Shown one piece after another: positions 26,302 through 34,811 of a DNA stretch of 64,000 nucleotides (within the stretch, counting starts at the first letter, position 1; every line of letters starts with the position of its first letter). Made by a program: the position numbers and the translations under genes. Origin of the DNA: Bacillus sp. FJAT-25509. Its GTDB lineage: Bacteria > Bacillota > Bacilli > Bacillales > Bacillaceae_G. The DNA lies in assembly GCF_001420605.1 (NCBI RefSeq), contig NZ_LJIZ01000003.1, forward strand, positions 62,001 through 126,000, in the 5' to 3' direction. Under the pieces are notes generated by a model. It saw only the letters and a list, made by a program, of their open reading frames with translations, did not search any database and was not told the DNA's origin.

Positions 26302-26571
26302 ATGATAAAGGTCAAGTTGAAAATAGAAGGAAAGCGATTCTCCATTCCCGTTCCTTATGCAATTTTAGATTTAGCTAGTTTGATCATCACATCAAAATTA
26401 CTTAATCATATAATAAATAAAGCTATTAAAAAAAATGGCAGTAAATTTAATTTGCCTGAAATTGATAGAAAGGATTTGAAGCCGTTAATAAAGGGACTTT
26501 CAAAAAACAGTGGACTAATCCTTGTTGATACGAAATTAAAAGATGGAACTGAGGTAGTAGTAAAGCTTTAA
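26302..26571 (+). CDS. uncharacterised small protein, third gene of the DUF2089 operon
   Basis: 89 residues. A hydrophobic stretch (PVPYAILDLASLIITSKLL, about 17-35) is followed by a basic helix and a beta-rich end. It starts 3 bp after the preceding stop with a poor ribosome site, so it is likely translated by coupling. No family is recognised. The first strand and the end (VDTKLKDGTEVVVKL) resemble the beta segments of the preceding protein, hinting at duplication. Confidence 0.65.
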   Translation: MIKVKLKIEGKRFSIPVPYAILDLASLIITSKLLNHIINKAIKKNGSKFNLPEIDRKDLKPLIKGLSKNSGLILVDTKLKDGTEVVVKL

Positions 26572-26647
26572 GGTTCAGTCTTTTGATCACTAAAATAAAT
26601 TTTCTTATTTATTCAATTGATTTTATAATAATATTATTATGTAAACT

Positions 26648-26704
26648 AAGAGTATTAAAAAGAAACCCCTTTTTTGAAAAAAGGGGTTTCTTTTTAATAC
26701 TCTT
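26648..26704. terminator. 57-bp perfect palindrome, bidirectional terminator
   Basis: Two 28-bp arms (26648-26675 and 26677-26704) are exact reverse complements around a single central G. The stem is T6/A6, then CCCC/GGGG, then AAAGAAA-type runs. It serves the operon on the left and the minus-strand integrase, whose last three codons lie in it. Confidence 0.85.
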
Positions 26705-27848
26705 CATCATCCCAAACATTACTTGCATTTTGAGTTCGATTCATCATTTTTGCTAAATAAATTTCCGTCGTTTGAATACTTTCATGACCTAAACTTCGAC
26801 TAACTTGATAGATGCTCGCACCTTTTTCAATTGAACGACAAGCGTAATGATGTCGAAAGAAGTGAGGACTAATATTGTTCGTTCGATTATGATCTTTTAC
26901 AAACGTTAACTCAGAATCTTTTATCATTTCAATTACATATTTTGATAAATATTTAAACGAATAATGTTGTTTCAGTTTATTTGGAAAGAATGGACTTGAA
27001 TCAGTTTTTGCAATTTGATTTGATAGACCACGTCGACTCCTTAGTTTACATAAATCTACAAATACATGATTTAATAATTTAACTTCACGTTTTTTATTTC
27101 CTTTTCCAACAATTTCAAGCCAATAAGCGTTTGAATCCTTTGTAACTTTACCCCAATTTGCCTCAGCTAGTTCTCGAATTCGCATACCAGTTGTAGCTAA
27201 TAGTTTGATTATAGTCGTTTTTAAAATATTACCATTATAAAAATTCAATAATGCTTTAACTTCACTTTCTTCCAAATCACGATTTGGTAAGTCATCCTTT
27301 GTTATTTTTGCATTCAATATTCGAGTATATAAAGGCACTTGAACGTAATGACTATCAAATAAAAACTTAAAAAAACTCTTTAAAATCACAAGTTTTCTTG
27401 AAAGAGTTGTAACACGATATAGTTGTTTGTTCGGACCGTATTGATAAGTAGACAGCCATTGTTGATATGAATCGATATGTCTTTGTTTTAAATTTTTGAA
27501 AAGGGAAGTTTCTATATAAGATGCTACATCCTGACGCAAAAATTCTTCACTCTTTAATAAGTATCGATAAAACTGCAGTAATTCTCGTATGTACTCCATC
27601 TTTGTACTTTCTTTTCGCTGTTTTGATTTTTGAATATCTTTTCTTTGATGAACAAAATAGTAAATCATATCTAAATCTGTAAAACCTTCATAAATCATAC
27701 GATGATTTTTTTCATTTTCAAACTTTGTTTGTAAAAGAGTAGGGAAGTATGTTTCATCTATTAAATATTCAATTATGTTGGATTCATTAAGATTCGTTGC
27801 TGGTAAATGTATTGAATTTGTAATAAGTAGATTGGATTTTACTAGCAT
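26694..27848 (-). CDS. Tyrosine recombinase/integrase
   Basis: 384 residues. The N-terminal SAM-like core-binding part covers about 85-190. The catalytic domain has Arg I in TGMRIREL (near 222), Lys in VGKGNKKRE, H-x-x-R in SPHFFRHHYA, the second His in SLGHESIQTTEIY, and Tyr within EIYL. All five residues of the class are therefore present. ATG 27848 is 6 nt from GAGGTG; the GTG nine bases earlier overlaps that site. No prophage genes surround it. It is divergent from a two-HTH protein and ends in a long palindrome. Confidence 0.9.
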   Translation of the reverse strand: MLVKSNLLITNSIHLPATNLNESNIIEYLIDETYFPTLLQTKFENEKNHRMIYEGFTDLDMIYYFVHQRKDIQKSKQRKESTKMEYIRELLQFYRYLLKSEEFLRQDVASYIETSLFKNLKQRHIDSYQQWLSTYQYGPNKQLYRVTTLSRKLVILKSFFKFLFDSHYVQVPLYTRILNAKITKDDLPNRDLEESEVKALLNFYNGNILKTTIIKLLATTGMRIRELAEANWGKVTKDSNAYWLEIVGKGNKKREVKLLNHVFVDLCKLRSRRGLSNQIAKTDSSPFFPNKLKQHYSFKYLSKYVIEMIKDSELTFVKDHNRTNNISPHFFRHHYACRSIEKGASIYQVSRSLGHESIQTTEIYLAKMMNRTQNASNVWDDEEY

Positions 27849-28133
27849 ATTACTCACCTCATAATCTATTATACATAAATCATTGTATTTATAGTATTAA
27901 TTTGAATAGTTTTTTCAGTTAAATAGTTTACTTCTATATTTTATAAATATTGAAATGCGATAAATGATTAAGGTAGAAAAATACACTATTATTCAACCTT
28001 TAACAAATCTTGTATAATTTATTATTTATAAATAAATTGATTTACTTGTATCTGTTTAATTACTTTTTAACAATTTGTTGGAAATAATTATGATATAATT
28101 AGTCTATAAAACAATGAAAAAGGAAGAATTCAA

Positions 28134-29141
28134 ATGTTAGAACATGATCAAAAAATGAAAGAGGTTGTTACAACAAATGAGGCTGTAGAACTGTTAGGTG
28201 TATCGAAACAAACGATTTACAATTATGTAAAGGCAGGGAAACTTAACCTTGTTTATGAAGATTGGCAAATCGATGGGACAATGAGGTTTTACCTAGAGGA
28301 TCTTAATCAGTTAAAATCTCAAACTGTAAAACCAGTAGGACTTACTGTTCTTGAAACAGCTAATTTATTAGGAGTATCAAAAGCAACTATCCATCAATAT
28401 ATAAAAGCTGGGAAAATAAACGCAACTAAAGTAAATTTTAAAGGTAGACAAACTATTTTTATTCCAAAAGAAGAAATTGAAAATCTAAAATTCTCACAAA
28501 AAAACGCAACAAGAAAAAAGTCTTTTTTTACAAAAGACTTAGAATTTTACTTATTCGGATTGTATGAAATTCCAAACTCGAACGAAAAAGCTCGAATCAT
28601 AGAGATTACTGAGACTGCTGAGATTGTAGCAAAAACGAATATGGGTGAACTTTTAAATAAAGAAGAACTCACTAGCCGTGGTTTTAGAAAAGCCTATGAA
28701 ATGAAGAAGGCTAATCATAGTACTAAAAGAGGCATGATCTCGTTTCAATTTCCAATACCTCAGTCAATTAGTGCCCCGATTTTTGGCATTATCGATTCAT
28801 TTTATAAACAGATTGGACATCAAAATTTGAATCTATATATATTGAACAACTCAATTAAGGTTGAAATAAAACCAATTAAATTACCATATCTTGATGCCCA
28901 AATTGAACAAGATTTTGAAATTTTACAAAACTGTTTAATTGATGGTAAGCTTTCTACTAGACCAGGTTTTATTGTATTTACGAGTAATCAAGAACAGCTA
29001 ACTATTTTTGTGAAAGATTCAATAAAAGAAAAGATTAAACAAATTGCACTAGATCATCACACTGGAATTGAGGATATTACTGAGAAGCTTTTGCTTTTGG
29101 GTTTAAAGGAATATGAAAAAAACAACTCATTTAATGTCTAA
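28134..29141 (+). CDS. DNA-binding protein with two excisionase-like HTH domains
   Basis: 335 residues. Two MerR/excisionase-type HTH units stand in tandem: TTNEAVELLGVSKQTIYNYVKAGKL (about 13-37) and LTVLETANLLGVSKATIHQYIKAGKI (about 69-94). Each is followed by a short beta-wing. About 215 residues of unrecognised sequence follow, including TRPGFIVFTSNQEQLTIFV. It is divergent from the tyrosine recombinase and is probably its regulator or directionality partner (inference). AAGGAAG precedes the ATG. Confidence 0.7.
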   Translation: MLEHDQKMKEVVTTNEAVELLGVSKQTIYNYVKAGKLNLVYEDWQIDGTMRFYLEDLNQLKSQTVKPVGLTVLETANLLGVSKATIHQYIKAGKINATKVNFKGRQTIFIPKEEIENLKFSQKNATRKKSFFTKDLEFYLFGLYEIPNSNEKARIIEITETAEIVAKTNMGELLNKEELTSRGFRKAYEMKKANHSTKRGMISFQFPIPQSISAPIFGIIDSFYKQIGHQNLNLYILNNSIKVEIKPIKLPYLDAQIEQDFEILQNCLIDGKLSTRPGFIVFTSNQEQLTIFVKDSIKEKIKQIALDHHTGIEDITEKLLLLGLKEYEKNNSFNV

Positions 29142-29257
29142 ATTCACCCTCCAATTTCCGACAATGAGATAGGTACTTGTATTGGAAGTCAAATCTCGAT
29201 GCTTCTACCAAACCAGTTTAGATAATTCTGAAAATATAAAAAAAGGGGAATGTGAAA

Positions 29258-30280
29258 ATGAAGTTTATCGATTTAAGAAGTGACACTGTAACAAATCCTA
29301 CAGATGAAATGAGACAAGCAATGTTTTTAGCCGAAGTTGGCGATGATGTATATGGAGATGATCCAACTGTACATAAATTAGAAAATCTAGCAGCTTCTTT
29401 GATTGGGAAAGAAGCTGCTTTATTTGTACCAAGTGGAACATTTGGTAATCAGCTAGCATTGTTTACACATTGCAATCGTGGTACTGAAGTAATTCTTGGG
29501 GAGGATTGTCATATATTCGAACATGAAGTAGGCGCAGCCTCAATCATTGCCGGGGTTCACTTAAGAACATTACAATCAACTCATGGCATGATGGATACTA
29601 AACGAATTAAACAATCGATCCGACCTGATGATATCCATTATCCAGAAACTTCATTAATTTGTTTAGAAAATGCCTATTCAAATGGATCTGTAGTTGATAT
29701 CGATTATATGAAGCAAGTTTATAGCATCGCGAAAGATGCAAAAATCCCTGTTCATTTAGATGGTGCAAGAATTTTTAACGCTGCTACTTATTTAAAAACG
29801 GATGTCAAAGAACTATCTCAATATAGTGATTCGGTAATGTTTTGTTTATCAAAAGGACTTTGTGCTCCAGTAGGTTCAATACTTGCTGGTAGCAAAGAAT
29901 TTATTGAAAAAGCGAAAAAGAAACGTAAATTGTTAGGCGGGGGCTGGAGACAATCTGGATTTTTAGCAGCTGCTGGTATAATCGCATTAGAAAAAATGAC
30001 GAAACGTTTGCATGAAGATCATGAAAATTCGCTATATTTAGCTAATAAACTAAGTGATATCCCAGGAATTAATGTTGACACATCTCAACTTCATATCAAT
30101 TTAGTATTCTTCCAAATGACTGATATGAGAAGAAGTCCTGAGGAAATTGAACAAATTTTTAAAGAGAACGGAATGATCATTTTTGCGCCGGATGAAGATG
30201 GCATGATGCGTTTTGCTACACATTACTGGATTACGAAAAATGATATTGATAAAGTAATTGATGTGATGAAGACAATATAA
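29258..30280 (+). CDS. ltaE: Low-specificity L-threonine aldolase
   Basis: 340 residues, fold-type I PLP enzyme. Landmarks are [12 protein letters not shown] at the start, [31 protein letters not shown] with the PLP-contacting Asp, and [13 protein letters not shown] with the Schiff-base lysine near residue 200. It cleaves L-threonine or L-allo-threonine to glycine and acetaldehyde. ATG 29258 is chosen over GTG 29252 for its spacing to AGGGGAA. It is a single gene followed by a terminator. Confidence 0.93.
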   Translation: MKFIDLRSDTVTNPTDEMRQAMFLAEVGDDVYGDDPTVHKLENLAASLIGKEAALFVPSGTFGNQLALFTHCNRGTEVILGEDCHIFEHEVGAASIIAGVHLRTLQSTHGMMDTKRIKQSIRPDDIHYPETSLICLENAYSNGSVVDIDYMKQVYSIAKDAKIPVHLDGARIFNAATYLKTDVKELSQYSDSVMFCLSKGLCAPVGSILAGSKEFIEKAKKKRKLLGGGWRQSGFLAAAGIIALEKMTKRLHEDHENSLYLANKLSDIPGINVDTSQLHINLVFFQMTDMRRSPEEIEQIFKENGMIIFAPDEDGMMRFATHYWITKNDIDKVIDVMKTI

Positions 30281-30299
30281 ATTTTTGCTGTGAAATTAC

Positions 30300-30323
30300 A
30301 AAAGAGGAAAATTCCTCTTTTTT
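30300..30323 (+). terminator. ltaE terminator
   Basis: AAAAGAGGAA with TTCCTCTTTT and a 2-nt loop, plus T-run. Confidence 0.85.
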
Positions 30324-30391
30324 GTTTTTGAGGACTTTTAGAGTAGAATGATATAATTTATTAAATAAATGTAATAACTGGATGTGTCAAA

Positions 30392-30925
30392 ATGAATAAA
30401 TGGAAATTTGATAATGGATCTAAAAAGAAAATTAGGGGTATTAGACGAAGATATAAATCGTTAGAAAAAGAATTAATAACGTTAACAGATAACATGCCAA
30501 ATCCTTATGAAAGTTCTCTTGGATATTGGCATCTACACTTGCCATTTTCACAGGAATATATAGATTCAAAAAAAACACCGAATTGCATAAGACGTAAGTT
30601 GATCCAACTTTTAATTAACAGAGTTGAACATTTAAAGAATATAAAAACGAAGGAAAACTCACGATTTCGTATATATTCAATCATTTCTTTACCCCATTTA
30701 TTCGACACTCAAATCGTTGTTATACCTGATAGTTATTTATTTGAAGGATTTTTTGACAGAAATACTGATGAACAAAAATGGATTCAACTTGATACTCAAA
30801 AAAACATTATTGAATGGGATCTTGAATTACCAGAAGGATTAACGTTTAAAGGATTTAAAGAGTTTATTAATGAAGAAGATTACAGTTATCAAGGTGAGAT
30901 TTGGTTTATTGGTGAGTTGGAATAA
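30392..30925 (+). CDS. DUF3916-like hypothetical protein
   Basis: 177 residues, cytoplasmic, no membrane segment. A basic start (KKKIRGIRRRYKSLEKE) is followed by GYWHLHLPFSQEYIDSKKTP and later FFDRNTDEQKWIQLD, patterns I associate with the DUF3916 family of Firmicutes. Function unknown. The ribosome site is weak. Two other small orphan genes follow on the same strand. Confidence 0.55.
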   Translation: MNKWKFDNGSKKKIRGIRRRYKSLEKELITLTDNMPNPYESSLGYWHLHLPFSQEYIDSKKTPNCIRRKLIQLLINRVEHLKNIKTKENSRFRIYSIISLPHLFDTQIVVIPDSYLFEGFFDRNTDEQKWIQLDTQKNIIEWDLELPEGLTFKGFKEFINEEDYSYQGEIWFIGELE

Positions 30926-31000
30926 ATAATAAAGATATATTTAATAATGTAATCAATGCTGGATTTAGTTTTTTAAGATGAAGTAGAACGGGGCTTATAA

Positions 31001-31225
31001 ATGAAAATCGAAGAAAAAGATGACTTTGTCATAATAAATGGATTTGAAAAAGATGGTTTTATAGATAAGATTCAACTTTGCTCCAAATGTAGAAATAACT
31101 TAATTTATTATGAAGATTTTGATGCATATTTCTGTCCAAATTGTAATACCTGGACCGAGGATAAATGTAAGGATTCTAGTTGTTTTTACTGTCCAAATCG
31201 TCCAGAAAGGCCACTACCATTTTAA
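31001..31225 (+). CDS. small zinc-ribbon protein
   Basis: 74 residues. CSKC (27-30) and CPNC (45-48) form a zinc ribbon, and a further Cys cluster (CKDSSCFYC) follows, which could bind a second metal. GGGG lies before the ATG. No specific family is recognised. Confidence 0.55.
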   Translation: MKIEEKDDFVIINGFEKDGFIDKIQLCSKCRNNLIYYEDFDAYFCPNCNTWTEDKCKDSSCFYCPNRPERPLPF

Positions 31226-31354
31226 ATAGTTTTGTTCAACTAACGCATTTTGATCGGCAGTATAGTCGGTTTTTTTATATATTAGGATAGTAAAATAAGG
31301 AGTATTAGTTTTAAAATTTATAAACAAATATAAATGTCAGAGGAGTTTCGACAA

Positions 31355-31732
31355 ATGAAAAATACAGAAGATTTATATTTAGAGATGTCCGATAAAATTA
31401 TAGAAAAAGAAAGTAAAAATGGAGTTGAGGCTCTAAGTGAAAATGAAAGAAATTTTTATTTAATCGATAGTCTCTTAATGGAATTGAATAATGGTGGTTT
31501 TGATCAATATTTCTTAAATTGGACTGGTGAACATTGGCAAGAAACTGTTTCGATCTTAGATAATTTAGGGATCAGTTTCTTATCTAATTTAGTTAAAAAG
31601 GCTAGTGAAATCTATCGAAGTGATAAAGCAGAAGATGATATTCTTGATGAACTTAATGAATTGGATAATGTGTTTTATAATCATTTGAACTATGAAGATA
31701 CATATGAAAAAGTAATGAAATCGTTCATTTAA
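31355..31732 (+). CDS. DMP19/DUF4375-like protein
   Basis: 125 residues from ATG 31355, which has AGAGGAG at good distance; an upstream in-frame ATG at 31334 does not. The segment LLMELNNGGFDQYFLNWTGE is typical of DUF4375 (DMP19-like) proteins, small helical proteins often found in orphan or immunity-like gene sets. Function unknown. Confidence 0.65.
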   Translation: MKNTEDLYLEMSDKIIEKESKNGVEALSENERNFYLIDSLLMELNNGGFDQYFLNWTGEHWQETVSILDNLGISFLSNLVKKASEIYRSDKAEDDILDELNELDNVFYNHLNYEDTYEKVMKSFI

Positions 31733-32007
31733 CTTATGTAATTATTTGAGCAAACTATTCTATTTTTAACGTTAAGATGTTTTTACACTAGTAGTACTAC
31801 TTCTGAACTATTTTTTATTATTTTAGTAAATTACTTGTATACTTAGAAAATATTACCCTACTATAAAAGCATAGTTAATATTAACGGAATTATCAGGAAA
31901 CTATTGTGCATTAAGATGACCTTGTATATATTTATAGTACAATATGACCGAACGATTGCTCATATTACGTTGAATTTTACTTAATAAGGTATTAAGGAGG
32001 ATGAATG

Positions 32008-32487
32008 ATGGAAGAAATAATTGAAAAAGCAATACAAGATATTTACCCTGATGATTTCGCTTGGTGTTATGGATGTGGTCGATTAAATAAAGATGGTCAT
32101 CATCTTCGAACTAGTTGGCAAGGTGATAAAACTGTTACGATTTTTACACCTGAATCAAAGTACATGGGAATTCCAGGTTTTATTTATGGTGGACTAATTG
32201 CTTCCTTAATTGATTGTCACGGGACAGGTTCTGCCTCACTTGCTTTACACCGTAAGAATGGGAACGAAATTGGAGATGGGTCAGTGCCACCTAGGTTTGT
32301 AACCGCTGCTCTTAATGTGGAATATCTTAAACCAACCCCACAAGATGTGCCATTAAAAGCAGTTGGAACTGTAGAAGAAATCCATCCTAAAAAATGGAAA
32401 GTTCATACAGAATTATTCGCTAATGATATTCTTTGTGCCCGAGGAGAGGTAGTTCTAGTTGTAATGCCTAGCACATTTTTAAAATAA
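32008..32487 (+). CDS. PaaI-type hotdog-fold thioesterase
   Basis: 159 residues. The hotdog signature GFIYGGLIASLIDCHGTGSA (about 47-66), with the helix-forming G-G and catalytic Asp, and LNVEYLKPTP (about 99-108) mark an acyl-CoA thioesterase of the PaaI/4HBT group. A Cys pair in AWCYGCGRLNKDGHH lies at the N-terminus, as in DUF4442-like members. Of three nearby ATGs, 32008 is best spaced to AGGAGG. Substrate unknown. Confidence 0.78.
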   Translation: MEEIIEKAIQDIYPDDFAWCYGCGRLNKDGHHLRTSWQGDKTVTIFTPESKYMGIPGFIYGGLIASLIDCHGTGSASLALHRKNGNEIGDGSVPPRFVTAALNVEYLKPTPQDVPLKAVGTVEEIHPKKWKVHTELFANDILCARGEVVLVVMPSTFLK

Positions 32488-32560
32488 AAACTTTAAATAA
32501 ATATCTACTTCGTTTCAGATCTAAGAGAAAATTTCTTAGCCATTTAGAGTAGGTGATTAA

Positions 32561-32641
32561 ATGTGTAAAGAAATAATGAAGGATATTGAAATAACTGCCG
32601 AATTGATTTTACTCAAAGTACAGATTAAGATCGCAAAATGA
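32561..32641 (+). CDS. possible 26-residue ORF
   Basis: ATG 32561 follows TAGGTGA at good spacing and encodes a short amphipathic helix (MCKEIMKDIEITAELILLK) ending in TGA. It runs into a strong terminator. It may be a small protein or the remains of a gene; nothing is recognised. Beyond the terminator, 32682-32806 holds no visible gene. Confidence 0.3.
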   Translation: MCKEIMKDIEITAELILLKVQIKIAK

Positions 32642-32681
32642 AGGAAACTCGCCGAAATTGTAGCGAGTTTCCTTCATTTTT
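32635..32681 (+). terminator. strong intrinsic terminator
   Basis: A perfect 18-bp stem, AAAATGAAGGAAACTCGC with its complement at 32663-32680, around a 10-nt loop. Confidence 0.88.
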
Positions 32682-32806
32682 ATATGCCAATTGCTATGTC
32701 AAAACGGGCTTTAAATATCTGAAGCGAACTTCAAAAAAGAAACCTTATGTCTCGACATATTTTATCAACAGACTCTTTTATTTAGGCTCTTTAAGTATTT
32801 TGCTAA

Positions 32807-33886
32807 TTACGCTTTTTGTAGGTTTATCAACCAGCGTACTAAAGGAACTGCAACCAGCAACATGATAAAAAGACGGAATGATTGCATCTCGAATATTAAA
32901 GTTGTATCGGCTCCTGTACCAAAGGCGATGGCCATCACAGCATTAATGCCACCTGGTGTTGTAGCTAAATATCCAGAAAGTAAGTTAATATGAACAAACT
33001 TTGCTAGAACCAAACCGAAAGCTCCACAGCCGATTATAAGTATGAGAACAAAACCGGTAATTGCTGGTAACAATCGTTGAGCTAGTCGTAAGGCTTCTCT
33101 ATCAAAACGTAATCCAATTTGCAGACCAATTAAAGTAAATGCTGGCTCACGTATCAATTCGGGTGGGGTAAGCCCTTGAAATGGTTTCAATGTACTCAAA
33201 ACTGCCCCAAGTATCAATGGTACGATCAAAGCCCCTGCAGGAATATGAAAACGATTCCCTAACCATGCTCCCACTATAGCAATACATAATGTGAAGATAC
33301 ACCCCGCGAAAATTGGACCTGTGGCCTCAATTTCTGCTGGCCTAGCATATTCATAGTTACCAGTAGGTAACAAGACTAGTCTGACAAGAAGGGGAGTGAT
33401 AAATACTACTAAGAAGAGGCGAACAAATTGCATGAAGGCTACAAGTCGGCCGTCAGCGTTAAGATCATCACTCGTAGCGATGACTCCTGCCGAACCACCT
33501 GCAATCATCCCCAAGGTGGAAGTTGCTAAATCCGTCTTGGTCACTCGAGCAAAAACAAATCCAGTAAGGACACTTAGCACTAAAGTGGCTCCTGTAACAA
33601 GAAGCACGATCGGCCAATCATTTCCTAGAGAGGCAATCGATGATGGGTTAAAGTAAGTACCTAAAAGTACACCTGTAATCGCCTGAGCTACTGTAAATAT
33701 ACCAGATGGAATTATTTTACTATAATGATTAAATGACGTGAACGCCACTATTATTCCAACAAGAAGTGCAGCAAATAAATGGGGGGAAGGAAACCCCTGG
33801 TCTTCTAGCAAAGTGCCGATAAGTAATGTACCTGCAATAATGCCAAACCAAATTATCAATATTCCTATCCAACGACGATCTTTCAT
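32807..33886 (-). CDS. AbrB-family membrane protein
   Basis: 359 residues with about ten membrane segments in two similar halves. Each half has the AbrB-duplication pattern: GMIAGGSAGVIATSDDLNAD in the first and LSGYLATTPGGINAVMAIAFG in the second. Annotated members (COG3180) are putative transporters of unknown substrate. The in-frame ATG (33884-33886) is preceded by a 13-bp tandem duplication that places the better-spaced ATG out of frame. Base composition looks richer in G+C than its neighbours. Confidence 0.8.
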   Translation of the reverse strand: MKDRRWIGILIIWFGIIAGTLLIGTLLEDQGFPSPHLFAALLVGIIVAFTSFNHYSKIIPSGIFTVAQAITGVLLGTYFNPSSIASLGNDWPIVLLVTGATLVLSVLTGFVFARVTKTDLATSTLGMIAGGSAGVIATSDDLNADGRLVAFMQFVRLFLVVFITPLLVRLVLLPTGNYEYARPAEIEATGPIFAGCIFTLCIAIVGAWLGNRFHIPAGALIVPLILGAVLSTLKPFQGLTPPELIREPAFTLIGLQIGLRFDREALRLAQRLLPAITGFVLILIIGCGAFGLVLAKFVHINLLSGYLATTPGGINAVMAIAFGTGADTTLIFEMQSFRLFIMLLVAVPLVRWLINLQKA

Positions 33887-34245
33887 AACGATCTTTCATT
33901 CCTTTCATCCTTTAGTTTTTTTCTCAAGGTAATTAGGCTTGTACACCGGTATTTCTGCTCTTGCAAATTCATTTGAATAATTACCCGAAGTTGTCCAACC
34001 GCCGTAAAAATCTTAACAAAGAAGAACTCTATCATAAACAACGTTATCCAATATTAATCATGCTTATTCAGATTAAGAAAATATAAATAAGAATCAAATT
34101 ATTTACATATAAGTTTAATTTTATTTTCATTTTACTTTAAGGCTCTAAGCTATAATTCTCTTTTATAGGGCAAAGAAAAAAGGGGAAGAGGATTTAATCA
34201 TTGAATTCCGATTTAATTTGACTAATAAAAATAGGGTGTGATTGT
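33887..34245. other. gene-free stretch before the dlt region
   Basis: No open frame with a recognisable product. It contains the AbrB gene leader on the left and AT-rich sequence on the right. A possible ribosome site (AGGGTG at 34233-34238) lies just before the decayed dltA. I see nothing else. Confidence 0.35.
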
Positions 34246-34416
34246 ATTAAAAAAATAATAGACGCGATTAATTAATGGGCAGGTAAATCACCTAATACAG
34301 TCGATGAATCAACGCCAATTGATCGTCTAAAGCAAAAAGTTGATTACTCTTATGCTCAAAAGGTAGTGATTCTTAATCCCGAAATAAACCTAAATACGGT
34401 GATGCCCAGGTTATAA
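34246..34416 (+). pseudogene. dltA: decayed dltA (D-alanine--carrier ligase)
   Basis: The frame from ATT 34246 reads KKIIDAIN, stop TAA (34279-34281), then WAGKSPNTVDE. That is the usual N-terminus of DltA except for the stop. It then jumps straight to STPIDRLKQKV and VVILNPEIN, which match DltA about 60-70 residues further on, and ends at TAA 34414-34416. So the gene carries an early stop, a large internal deletion and loss of over three quarters of its length. Intact dltC follows 47 bp downstream in the normal A-then-C order, with no dltB between. Confidence 0.7.
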
Positions 34417-34463
34417 ATATTGATCAACTCCAGTAGAAAATATAAAAAAATGAGGGGAATATA

Positions 34464-34706
34464 ATGAAAAATATTCGAGCACAAGTATTAGTTATTTTGA
34501 CTGATTTATGTAATACAGAAGAAATAGTAGAAAATCCGGAAGTACTTTTATTTGAAGAAGGTTTGTTAGATTCATTTGGAACTGTTAGCTTACTTGTTGA
34601 GATAGAAGAGAAATTAGGGATCGATGTAACAATTTCTGATTTCGATCGAGATGAGTGGTCTACACCAAATAAAATTATAACAATTTTAGAAAATATGGCT
34701 GCTTAA
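34464..34706 (+). CDS. dltC: D-alanyl carrier protein DltC
   Basis: 80 residues, the usual size (78). It is an acyl-carrier fold with the phosphopantetheine serine at position 37 in LLDSFGTV, followed by the typical FDRDEWSTPNKI end. It carries D-alanine from DltA to the DltB/D membrane machinery for esterification of teichoic acids. GAGGGGA precedes the ATG. It is intact, although its upstream partner dltA is decayed and dltB/dltD are on the other strand. Confidence 0.92.
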   Translation: MKNIRAQVLVILTDLCNTEEIVENPEVLLFEEGLLDSFGTVSLLVEIEEKLGIDVTISDFDRDEWSTPNKIITILENMAA

Positions 34707-34721
34707 AATATAGAATTTTAG

Positions 34722-34766
34722 AAAAAGCTTCCGAACACTCAAATTTTGTGTTCGGAAGCTTTTTTC
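34722..34766. terminator. bidirectional terminator between dltC and dltD
   Basis: A 17-bp perfect stem starting AAAAAGCTTCCGAACAC, with a 9-nt loop and T-run. Confidence 0.9.
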
Positions 34767-34811
34767 TTTGGTCTATATTCAATTTCATATGCATATTTTG
34801 TTCAGTGTCAA

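Noticed and set aside
25866-26345. Minus-strand 159-residue frame across the DUF2089 operon
   Set aside because: It is a shadow of two coupled genes on the plus strand that have domain support and a TAATG junction.
32638-32865. 75-residue plus-strand frame from 32638
   Set aside because: It starts inside a terminator stem, has no ribosome site and overlaps the end of the AbrB gene.
33396-33656. Plus-strand frames inside the AbrB gene
   Set aside because: They are antisense shadows of a well-supported membrane protein and lack ribosome sites.
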